Below, one piece after another: positions 13,966-20,693 of a stretch of DNA of 20,693 nucleotides. The notes beneath the pieces are model-generated. The model did no database searches and had not been told where the DNA came from. It saw only the letters and a program-made list of their open reading frames with translations. The DNA comes from JAVVSR01 sp964604875. GTDB taxonomy: Bacteria > Bacillota > Clostridia > Christensenellales > CAG-917. The stretch spans positions 1-20,693 of the forward strand of contig CAZSAC010000031.1 in NCBI GenBank assembly GCA_964604875.1. Direction: 5' to 3'. Within the stretch, counting starts at the first letter, position 1. Every line of letters starts with the position of its first letter. The position numbers and the translations under genes are program-made.

Positions 13966-16301
13966 AAAGATTTGCCTTAGTGGGAAACCCAAATTGCGGA
14001 AAAACAACTTTATTTAACGCCTTGACAGGTTCAACTGCTCATGTTGGAAATTGGCCGGGAGTTACTGTCGATAAAAAAGAAGGAACATATAAAAAATGCG
14101 CCGAGCCGATTTCTATTGTGGATTTGCCGGGGATATATTCTCTTTCGCCATATACGCCTGAAGAAGTAATTTCCAGAAACTATATTTTAGACGAAAAACC
14201 CGATTGTGTTATAAACATTATTGACGCCACCAATTTGGAACGAAATTTATACTTAACCACACAAATTTTGGAAATCGACGTGCCTATGGTTATCGCGTTG
14301 AATATGATGGACGAGGTGGAAAAAAACGGAGATAAAATTGACACGCGCAGGTTGGAAGAAAAAATTGGAGCTCCGGTTATCAGCGTTTCGGCTTTGCGTG
14401 AGACTAATTTGGATTTGCTGATGGACAAGGCTTACGCATTCTCGCAAAAGCCAAGGAAAGGAAAAACTGTTTTAGAGGGAACTTCGCTTATACGCCTTAT
14501 CGACGACTGTAAAATTGCGCTGGAAGGGCAAGGTGTAGAAAACAGTCTGTTTCACGCAGTAAAGCTTGTGGAGCTAGACGAGTTGGAGGTTAAGGCGCAT
14601 CCTACCTCAGCCGCTATGGTAGAGGAGTTGAAAAAAACCTTTTACGACGACGTTTTTGGCAATGATTTTGAGGCGATTGTTGCAGATGGAAGATATAAAT
14701 ACATCGCAAAAAATTATTCAACGACGCTGACAAAAAGCATTGTTTTTGAAACAGATAAGGCAAGGGTAACAAGGTCGGATAGGATAGATAAGGTTTTAAC
14801 TCACCGAGCTTGGGGTATTCCGATTTTCCTTGTTGTTTTGTTTTTGATTTTCCATATGACTTTTTCGGAGGATTTGTTTTATCTTGGCGCAATGGGCGTA
14901 TTTGAAAATAGCGCTAACGCAGACGGCGCCGTAACTGCCTCCGACGATAACGCGCTAAGCGTCATAGAAGAATTTGTAGGGGGAGTTTCAATACATACTT
15001 TTTTTGGATTTGAAGAAGGCGTTTTTTCGCCCGGGGTAATACTTTTTAATACAATGGATACATTTACGGGCTTTTTGACAGCGTGCGTAAAACAAGGGCT
15101 GGCCTCCGCGCAAGCAGGCGAATGGCTTTCGGGGCTTATAATAGACGGAGTACTTGGCGGATTATTCGCGGTGCTTTCATTTTTGCCTCAGATATTGCTT
15201 TTGTTTTTCTTTTTTTCTCTACTTGAAGACAGCGGTTATATGGCGCGTATAGCCTTTATGCTTGACCGAATTTTCAGAAAGTTCGGGTTATCGGGAAGGG
15301 CGTTTATGCCGATGATTATGGGCTTTGGCTGTTCTATTCCGGCGATGATAAACACCCGTACGCTTGCCGACCAAAACGAAAGAACAGCAACTATAAGAGT
15401 AATTCCGTTTTTCAGCTGTGGCGCCAAGCTTCCGATTTTAACGGCAATAGCAGGAGGAATAATTCAGCTAACGGGAGTTGGAAATGCAGACATTATCACA
15501 TATTCGATGTATCTTTTGGGGATAATAGTTGCAATTTCAAGCGTGGTTTTGATGAGACACACGTCAATGAAGGGCGAGGTTCCTCCGTTCATTATGGAGC
15601 TACCCGCCTATCATCTCCCTCGGTTTAAAAATCTAATGCTTCATCTTTGGGACAAGGCAAAGCATTTTGTAAAAAAAGCATTTACAATTATTCTTGCGTC
15701 CACTATTGTAATTTGGTTTATAAGTCATTTTTCTTGGAAATTAGAGTTTTTAGCAGACGAAAAAATGAACCAAAGTGTTTTAGCAGGAATTGGCGGATTT
15801 CTTCAACCGTTGTTCACTCCGTTAGGTTTTGGCAGTCAGCTAGGAGATTGGGGCTGGGTATTTGTCGTTGCGACAATTAGCGGGCTTGTCGCAAAGGAGA
15901 ATGTAATCGCAACCTTCGGAGCTTTGGCGGCGTGTATGGCTGGCGTAATAATAGACGTTGAAGCCGATGGCGGTATATCGGCGGTTATGGAAGCAATAGG
16001 TACAACAAAAATAACCGTTCCCGCATTGCTTGCCTTCATTGCGTTTAATATGACGACGATACCGTGTTTTGCCGCAGTTGCAACAGCAAGAGCAGAGCTA
16101 CCCACTAAAACGGCTTATAGAAACACCCTATTGTTTTGGATATGTACTTCCTATGTCGTTTCGACAATGATATATATTATCGGTTCGTGGTGGTGGACGT
16201 CGTTTATTTTTGCCGTTGTTTGGGTGGCAATTATTATATTGATTGTCCTAAATAACAAAGGAAAGCTTCATTTTTTAAAAATAAAGCTTAAAGGAGAATG
16301 A
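13962..16301 (+). CDS. feoB: FeoB, ferrous iron transporter
   Basis: FeoB is the inner-membrane Fe(II) transporter with a cytoplasmic GTPase-like domain. The 779-residue protein shows G1 GNPNCGKTT (8-16), the G2 region WPGVTV with Thr35, G3 DLPG (54-57), G4 NMMD (114-117) and a G5-like SALR. A helical guanine-nucleotide-dissociation-inhibitor region follows, then the membrane part with two Gate segments. The Gate segments include the conserved metal-path region GFGCSIPAMINTRT and, in the second half, FNMTTIPCFA. A stretch of about 45 residues around 310-360, between the first two membrane helices, looks like an external loop. Length and motifs are complete and there is no sign of damage. Confidence 0.97.
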   Translation: MKRFALVGNPNCGKTTLFNALTGSTAHVGNWPGVTVDKKEGTYKKCAEPISIVDLPGIYSLSPYTPEEVISRNYILDEKPDCVINIIDATNLERNLYLTTQILEIDVPMVIALNMMDEVEKNGDKIDTRRLEEKIGAPVISVSALRETNLDLLMDKAYAFSQKPRKGKTVLEGTSLIRLIDDCKIALEGQGVENSLFHAVKLVELDELEVKAHPTSAAMVEELKKTFYDDVFGNDFEAIVADGRYKYIAKNYSTTLTKSIVFETDKARVTRSDRIDKVLTHRAWGIPIFLVVLFLIFHMTFSEDLFYLGAMGVFENSANADGAVTASDDNALSVIEEFVGGVSIHTFFGFEEGVFSPGVILFNTMDTFTGFLTACVKQGLASAQAGEWLSGLIIDGVLGGLFAVLSFLPQILLLFFFFSLLEDSGYMARIAFMLDRIFRKFGLSGRAFMPMIMGFGCSIPAMINTRTLADQNERTATIRVIPFFSCGAKLPILTAIAGGIIQLTGVGNADIITYSMYLLGIIVAISSVVLMRHTSMKGEVPPFIMELPAYHLPRFKNLMLHLWDKAKHFVKKAFTIILASTIVIWFISHFSWKLEFLADEKMNQSVLAGIGGFLQPLFTPLGFGSQLGDWGWVFVVATISGLVAKENVIATFGALAACMAGVIIDVEADGGISAVMEAIGTTKITVPALLAFIAFNMTTIPCFAAVATARAELPTKTAYRNTLLFWICTSYVVSTMIYIIGSWWWTSFIFAVVWVAIIILIVLNNKGKLHFLKIKLKGE

Positions 16302-16302
16302 T

Positions 16303-16482
16303 ATGAATTGGTGGGAAATTCTTATAGCGGTGACGCTGGCATTGTTTGCCATAATCACAATAGTAATATCAATTTTAAAAAAGAAGCGAGGAAAGACTGA
16401 TTGCGGGTGTAATTGCGGAAGCTGTCCTTATAACAGTGGCTGTCAGGGAAGTGATAAAGGTAAAAATAAAACAAGCTTTTAA
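16303..16482 (+). CDS. FeoB-associated Cys-rich membrane protein
   Basis: This 59-residue protein starts at ATG 16303, one base after the feoB stop, with AAGGAG inside the end of feoB. It has a single N-terminal membrane helix (about 5-25), a basic KKKRGK stop-transfer segment and a Cys cluster Cys34, Cys36, Cys38, Cys41 and Cys47 (CGCNCGSCPYNSGC). This is the layout of the small FeoB-associated Cys-rich proteins of Clostridia, thought to help iron handling at the transporter in place of FeoC. It overlaps the 3' end of the convergent permease gene by four bases, and no clear terminator separates them. Confidence 0.88.
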   Translation: MNWWEILIAVTLALFAIITIVISILKKKRGKTDCGCNCGSCPYNSGCQGSDKGKNKTSF

Positions 16483-17618
16483 TAAAGAAATACGCAGGAC
16501 AAGATAAGCACGGCAAGGAAGGAAAAGTTTATAAGGTGGAAGCTAATTAAATAACTTTTTACTTTGCCGTTATTTTCTGTCGAAAACTCCTTAAAGGTGA
16601 TTAAGCTTGCCAAGGACGATACCAACGTACCGCAACCGCCGATGTTTACGGCGATAAGCAAGGGCTTATAATTTGTGACAAAGCTTGAAAGAAGAATGGC
16701 GGTTGGAACGTTGCTTATTAGCTGACTTAAGCCGACGCCGACTAACAAGGTATTTTTTTGGACAAGGTATGACAGAAAATTTTGGATTGAAGGAATCCTT
16801 GAAACGTTGCCCGAAAAAATAAAAAACAGGCAAAACGTGAGCAATAAAAAATAATCCACTTGAAAAATGCTTTTTCTGTCAAAGACAAAGATTATTGGAA
16901 TCATCAAAAAGCCGCTCCAAAACGGAACGACTCTAAACACAATTAAAATCGAATACACAAAAAGGATAAAATAGATTGTGGTTCGTTTCCAATCCAACGC
17001 GGGAATATCTATATTATCCAAAGAAAGTTTTTCGGGCTTGACAAACAAGCAGGACAGCCCGATAATCATAATCGAAATTAAAAACGGAGGCAGCATCGTC
17101 AAGAAAAATTCTCCGTTAGGGATATTGAAATAGTTATACAAAAAAAGGTTTTGGGGATTGCCAAAGGGCGTCAACATTCCGCCGAGGTTTGCGGCGATAT
17201 TTTGCATTATAAAGGTAAAACACATATATTTTTGGTTGCCGGTGGATTTAAGTACGATAATGCTTAGCGGTAAGAAAGTGATTAAAGCCATATCGTTTGC
17301 AATGAGCATCGAACCCACAAACGTAATAAAAATCAAAGCCGTTATCGCCGACCGAGTGTTTTTAAAAATTACGACGATTTTTCTTGCCATAATGCGGAAA
17401 AACCAAATATTTCGAAGCGAGCATATTACAAGCATCATACAAAACAAACACGTCAAGGTTCTGTAGTCGAAATAGCTTAAATATTTCCTATCGAAGGGCA
17501 CGAAGATACAGCTTATCCCCGCAAATATTAGGGCAATTACGAAAACGACGTTTTTATGTAGAAAGGTTTTTATTTTATCTAAAAGCCGTTTGTTTTTATC
17601 GGCGAGCGAGCTATCCAT
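16479..17618 (-). CDS. ArsB/NhaD-type permease of the ion transporter superfamily
   Basis: This 379-residue polytopic membrane protein has about ten hydrophobic helices. It shows two features of the ArsB/NhaD/SLC13-like group: LIANDMALITFLPLSI in the first half and the re-entrant-loop motif NLGGMLTPFGNPQNLFL. A second-half counterpart is LISNVPTAILLSS followed by NIGGCGTLVSSLASL. Family members export arsenite, exchange Na+/H+ or take up di- and tricarboxylates, and the substrate here cannot be chosen. At 379 residues it is somewhat shorter than typical ArsB. ATG 17618 has GAGGT upstream. It is a single gene, convergent with the feo operon and divergent from corA, with its own strong promoter. 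Confidence 0.85.
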   Translation of the reverse strand: MDSSLADKNKRLLDKIKTFLHKNVVFVIALIFAGISCIFVPFDRKYLSYFDYRTLTCLFCMMLVICSLRNIWFFRIMARKIVVIFKNTRSAITALIFITFVGSMLIANDMALITFLPLSIIVLKSTGNQKYMCFTFIMQNIAANLGGMLTPFGNPQNLFLYNYFNIPNGEFFLTMLPPFLISIMIIGLSCLFVKPEKLSLDNIDIPALDWKRTTIYFILFVYSILIVFRVVPFWSGFLMIPIIFVFDRKSIFQVDYFLLLTFCLFFIFSGNVSRIPSIQNFLSYLVQKNTLLVGVGLSQLISNVPTAILLSSFVTNYKPLLIAVNIGGCGTLVSSLASLITFKEFSTENNGKVKSYLISFHLINFSFLAVLILSCVFLY

Positions 17619-17645
17619 AATTTATACCTCAATGTATTGAAAGAC

Positions 17646-17674
17646 ATTCTATCATTACCATATTACAGTGTCAA
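17646..17674 (-). promoter_or_regulatory. Promoter of the ArsB/NhaD-type permease gene
   Basis: On the minus strand a perfect TTGACA (plus-strand 17669-17674), a 17-base spacer and TAGAAT (17646-17651) lie about 28 bases upstream of the permease start codon. This is close to the sigma-A consensus. Confidence 0.7.
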
Positions 17675-17761
17675 ACAAAATGTTGAAAGAAAGCTTTTTG
17701 GCGGAAAACTATGATATTTAGTTGCGTTTTCGACATACTAAATGACGGTGGAGATTGATAA

Positions 17762-18592
17762 ATGCAAAAGGTATTGTATAAAGACAGGATTGAAGATTAC
17801 AATGATTTTATAAATCCCGATACAATCGAATATTTAGACAGACACTTGACGGAATCCTTTGAAAGCTTTTCAGAGTTTGATTTAATGACTTTTCAATGGT
17901 ATGAAACGCCCTCAAGCGGTAAGATTGCGCCTTCAATTATCATATATATTGACAAAAATGATTTATTTATTTTTTGTTCCAACGAGAAAACCTTTGAAAA
18001 ATGCAACGCTTTGCTTTGTGAGGATAAATCAAACGAAAAGGCGCTATATTTATTTTTTGTTGCCTTGTTAGCAGGCGAGGCAAAGCAGTTGGAAAACTAT
18101 GAAACAGTGATTTCCAACGCAGAGGATTCTGCCTTAAGAAATACAAGACGGGATTATTTAAACAAAATACGTGATTTTAGAAAAGAGCTTTTGAGGCTCA
18201 AACGATATTACGAGGAGCTTAATACCATAACCGATTTTTTGACGGCGAACGACAATGAAATGTTTTCCAAGGACGGGGTTCGACACTTTGCCATTGTGCA
18301 TAACCGAGTTACGCATTTTTTGGGGTGTGTGGCAAGCTTGCGTGATTACGTGACGCAGATGCGGGAGGCGTGCCAAAGCCAAATTGAGATTGAGCAAAAC
18401 AAATTGATGAAAATTTTTACGGTTGTCGCCACCATTTTTTTACCGTTGACGCTTATAGTCGGGTGGTACGGTATGAACTTTGAATATATGCCCGAGCTTT
18501 CCTGGAAATACGGATACCTGTTTGTGATAGTAATTTCTGTCGTGTTGTGTATTTGCTTGATTTGTTGGTTTAAGCATAAGCGATGGTTTTAA
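17762..18592 (+). CDS. corA: CorA-family divalent cation channel
   Basis: CorA proteins are pentameric Mg2+ (or Co2+/Ni2+) channels. The 276-residue product has a cytoplasmic mixed alpha/beta domain (about 1-120), a long helical stalk (about 120-220) and two C-terminal membrane helices. The signature GMN is at 237-239, in the context WYGMNFEYMPE, right after the first helix. It ends in the basic tail KHKRWF. The protein is slightly short for the family but complete. GGTGGAG stands eight bases before ATG 17762. No confident promoter was found in the 143 bases shared with the divergent permease gene. Confidence 0.93.
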   Translation: MQKVLYKDRIEDYNDFINPDTIEYLDRHLTESFESFSEFDLMTFQWYETPSSGKIAPSIIIYIDKNDLFIFCSNEKTFEKCNALLCEDKSNEKALYLFFVALLAGEAKQLENYETVISNAEDSALRNTRRDYLNKIRDFRKELLRLKRYYEELNTITDFLTANDNEMFSKDGVRHFAIVHNRVTHFLGCVASLRDYVTQMREACQSQIEIEQNKLMKIFTVVATIFLPLTLIVGWYGMNFEYMPELSWKYGYLFVIVISVVLCICLICWFKHKRWF

Positions 18593-18645
18593 AAAACAAA
18601 CAAGAAATGGCGTTTTAATTTTATCATACTGCGCATATTAATTGT

Positions 18646-19461
18646 ATGGCATACAGTATAAAAGGGGCGATATCTTTCGGGCTGATATATATTCCGATAA
18701 GCTTAACGCCGATAATAAAAAGAAACGATATATCTTTCAATATGATAGACAAAAACACCAATTCAAGGGTTCAGTATGTAAAAATGAGCGCAGAAAGCGC
18801 TGATATGAAAACTTTGAAAAAAGAAGACATTGTCAAAGGCTTTGAATACGAGGACGATAAATACGTTGTTTTTACCGATGAGGACTTTGAAAAAATTAAA
18901 TCGAAAAAAGACAAAAACATAACCATACAGCAATTTATAAATTCCGACGAAATTGATTCGATATATTATGAAAAGGCTTATTATGTCGCGCCTTCAGGCG
19001 CAGAAAAAGCCTATGAGCTTTTGCTTAAGGCTATGGACGAGGAGAAAAAAGTGGGCATTGCAAAGACGGTTTTTGGAAGCAAAGAATCTTTGATTGCAAT
19101 AAGGGCTAAGGACGGACAGATGATTTTAAATACGCTTTTTTTCCACGAGGAGGTTCAGCCCAATCCGCATAACCAAAAAGACATAGAAATAAGCCCCAAA
19201 GAAATACAAATGGCGAAGGCTTTAATCGAGGGTATGACGGAGAAGTTTAATATTCAGCTTTATGAGGACGAGTATCGCAAGAAAATTCTTCAAGCCATTG
19301 ACGACAAAATTGCGGGAAAAGAAATAGTCGCCCCCAAAGAAAATGACAACTACAACAAGGTTACAGATTTAATGCAGGCTTTGGAAATGAGCCTAAAGAC
19401 TGCCACCAAACAAAAACCGCAGTCCAAAACCACAGCAAAGAAAAAGGCGCAGATAAACTGA
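18646..19461 (+). CDS. ku: Ku, DNA end-binding protein of bacterial NHEJ
   Basis: Bacterial Ku forms a homodimeric ring on double-strand break ends and recruits LigD. The 271-residue protein begins with the typical MAYSIKGAISFGLIYIPISL and carries the Ku core over about 1-260. YYEKAYYVAPSGAEKAYELL and GSKESLIAIRAKDG are characteristic. The tail is lysine-rich (about 250-271), as in other bacterial Ku proteins. Its stop overlaps the ligD start by one base (TGATG). No Shine-Dalgarno is seen before ATG 18646; a TATTAA five bases upstream could be a -10 for a leaderless message. The two genes form a compact repair operon after corA. Confidence 0.95.
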   Translation: MAYSIKGAISFGLIYIPISLTPIIKRNDISFNMIDKNTNSRVQYVKMSAESADMKTLKKEDIVKGFEYEDDKYVVFTDEDFEKIKSKKDKNITIQQFINSDEIDSIYYEKAYYVAPSGAEKAYELLLKAMDEEKKVGIAKTVFGSKESLIAIRAKDGQMILNTLFFHEEVQPNPHNQKDIEISPKEIQMAKALIEGMTEKFNIQLYEDEYRKKILQAIDDKIAGKEIVAPKENDNYNKVTDLMQALEMSLKTATKQKPQSKTTAKKKAQIN

Positions 19462-20693
19462 TGAAAGAGCTTTTAAAATATAACGAAAAACGAAACTTTG
19501 AAGCAACTACCGAGCCCAAAGGCGAGATTGGAAAAAACCAAAACGGAAAGTTGGTTTTTACCGTTCAGCATCATATTGCCAGTCGGGACCATTTTGATTT
19601 TAGGTTGGAGTGGGACGGAGTTTTGTTAAGTTGGGCAGTGCCCAAGGGCCCGTCTTTTAATCCTAAGGATAGACGTCTTGCCATACAGGTAGAAGATCAC
19701 CCCTATGATTATAAGGATTTTGAAGGCGTAATACCGCAAGGTCAATACGGAGGTGGAACGGTAATGCTTTGGGATTACGGATATTATGTTCCGCTCAAGC
19801 CTATGGACAAAGCTTTAGAGTACGGACTTTTGGAAATTGAATTGCACGGTCAAAGGCTGAAAGGAAGCTGGAATTTAATTAAAGGCGAAAAACAGGAAGA
19901 AAATCAGACAATATGGTTTTTAGCAAAGGGCAAAGACGAATACGCCTCAGAGGACACGGATATTTTTGCTTATGATACGGGTGTGTTGTCAGGGAAAAAG
20001 ATGGACGAAATCGCAGCTTCTGACCAAAATTCCAATCTTCCCTTCGAGGAGCTGGATATTATGTTGGCTTTGCTGAAAAAAGAAGTCCCGCACGACGACG
20101 AAAACTGGCTATATGAAATAAAATACGATGGCTATAGGATAGTGGCGTTTATTGAAAACGGAAAGGCGCGGTTGCTGAGCAGAAACAAAAAAGATTATAC
20201 GCAGAAGTTTTTAAGCATAGCGCAATCGCTTGAGAAAATGGCAAAGGGAAAATCTATGGTTTTAGACGGAGAAATCGTTGTCATTGACGAAAAAGGAAAG
20301 ACGGATTTTCAAGCTTTGCAAAACAGCCTGAGGGCAAAAACGCACGCGCGTTGCTCTTACGTTATATTTGACATAATGGCGCTGGGCGCTGACGACCTGC
20401 GACAAAAACCGTTGACGTACAGAAAAGACATTTTAAATAAAACCTTAAGCGATTTACCAAAAAATCTTCAGATAAGCAGTTATGTTATCGGCAAAGGGCG
20501 AGAAACGTTTGAACTGGCAAAAAAGATGGAATTTGAGGGCATTGTCGGAAAGAAAACCGACAGCCAATACTCCGGGAATCGAAACGGGAACTGGATAAAA
20601 CTTAAATGTTACGCAAGGCAGGAGCTTGTCGTAGGAGGGTTTGTCACCACGCCAAAGGAACCGACGTTAAGCTGCTTGCTTTTGGGATATTAC
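19461..20693 (+). CDS. ligD: LigD, ATP-dependent DNA ligase with N-terminal phosphoesterase domain (cut by the window edge)
   Basis: The frame stays open for 411 codons to the right edge, so the C-terminus is missing. An N-terminal 3'-phosphoesterase domain (about 5-165) shows HHIASRDHFDFR (His38, Asp46) and VEDHP (His80), matching the residues known from Pseudomonas LigD. The ligase domain starts near residue 195 with the adenylation motif YEIKYDGYR, where Lys221 is the AMP-accepting lysine. DGEIVV, EGIVGKK and WIKLKC follow as later nucleotidyltransferase motifs. No polymerase domain precedes the phosphoesterase; if present it must be C-terminal, as in the PE-LIG-POL order of Pseudomonas. 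It is translationally coupled to ku. Confidence 0.95.
   Translation, partial: MKELLKYNEKRNFEATTEPKGEIGKNQNGKLVFTVQHHIASRDHFDFRLEWDGVLLSWAVPKGPSFNPKDRRLAIQVEDHPYDYKDFEGVIPQGQYGGGTVMLWDYGYYVPLKPMDKALEYGLLEIELHGQRLKGSWNLIKGEKQEENQTIWFLAKGKDEYASEDTDIFAYDTGVLSGKKMDEIAASDQNSNLPFEELDIMLALLKKEVPHDDENWLYEIKYDGYRIVAFIENGKARLLSRNKKDYTQKFLSIAQSLEKMAKGKSMVLDGEIVVIDEKGKTDFQALQNSLRAKTHARCSYVIFDIMALGADDLRQKPLTYRKDILNKTLSDLPKNLQISSYVIGKGRETFELAKKMEFEGIVGKKTDSQYSGNRNGNWIKLKCYARQELVVGGFVTTPKEPTLSCLLLGYY

Noticed and set aside
17675..17761. Promoter for corA using TTGAAA 17683-17688 and TATGAT 17710-17715
   Set aside because: The spacer would be 21 bases, too long for a normal sigma-A promoter, and no better pair was found.
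1..20693. Mobile elements, CRISPR arrays, tRNA or rRNA genes
   Set aside because: No transposase or integrase motifs, no regularly spaced repeats and no tRNA-like or rRNA-like sequence were recognised in reading both strands.

Overview
The window looks like chromosomal DNA of an AT-rich Bacillota bacterium, most likely a gut-type anaerobe of the Clostridia. The reasons are an agr-type quorum-sensing cassette, AGGAG-type ribosome binding sites, a ferrous-iron (Feo) operon with the small Cys-rich FeoB-associated protein, and a Ku/LigD pair. This placement is an inference. No rRNA, tRNA, CRISPR array, insertion sequence or phage gene was seen, and no gene is visibly broken.

Layout. (1) 112-2711, minus strand: agr-like locus in the order agrA (LytTR response regulator), agrC (GHKL sensor kinase), agrB (peptide-processing membrane protease). 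No agrD pheromone gene is visible. (2) 3024-12844, plus strand: seven tightly spaced genes in one apparent operon: aldo/keto reductase, zinc-dependent sugar/polyol-type dehydrogenase, GH29 alpha-L-fucosidase, membrane-anchored metallophosphoesterase, GH95 fucosidase, a second metallophosphoesterase, and a six-hairpin glycosidase-like protein of no family I can name. It starts at a good sigma-A-type promoter with two matching 14-bp palindromes of LacI-operator type and ends at a strong bidirectional terminator. (3) 12911-13513, minus: TetR-family regulator, divergent from (4) 13732-16482, plus: feoA, feoB and a 59-residue FeoB-associated Cys-rich protein. Two TGAAA/TTTCA palindromes lie in the divergent region, and a 13-codon mini-ORF ends two bases before the feoA Shine-Dalgarno. 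(5) 16479-17618, minus: ArsB/NhaD-type (ion transporter superfamily) permease with a near-consensus promoter. (6) 17762-18592, plus: CorA-type divalent-cation channel. (7) 18646 to the right edge, plus: ku and ligD (cut by the window), a two-component bacterial non-homologous end-joining system.

How the genes may work together. The seven-gene operon most simply removes alpha-linked L-fucose (or L-galactose) from imported oligosaccharides in the cytoplasm, since neither fucosidase has a signal peptide. The aldo/keto reductase and the dehydrogenase would then process the released sugar by redox chemistry; no fucose isomerase, kinase or aldolase is present here. The two phosphoesterases are predicted to be anchored with their catalytic domains outside the cell, so they may trim phosphate or phosphodiester groups from the glycan before uptake. 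No transporter gene is in the window. The pairing of paralogous anchored phosphoesterases with fucosidases, plus the unassigned glycosidase, is the most unusual content. The remainder (iron uptake, cation channel, end joining) is conventional in content but has interesting regulation.
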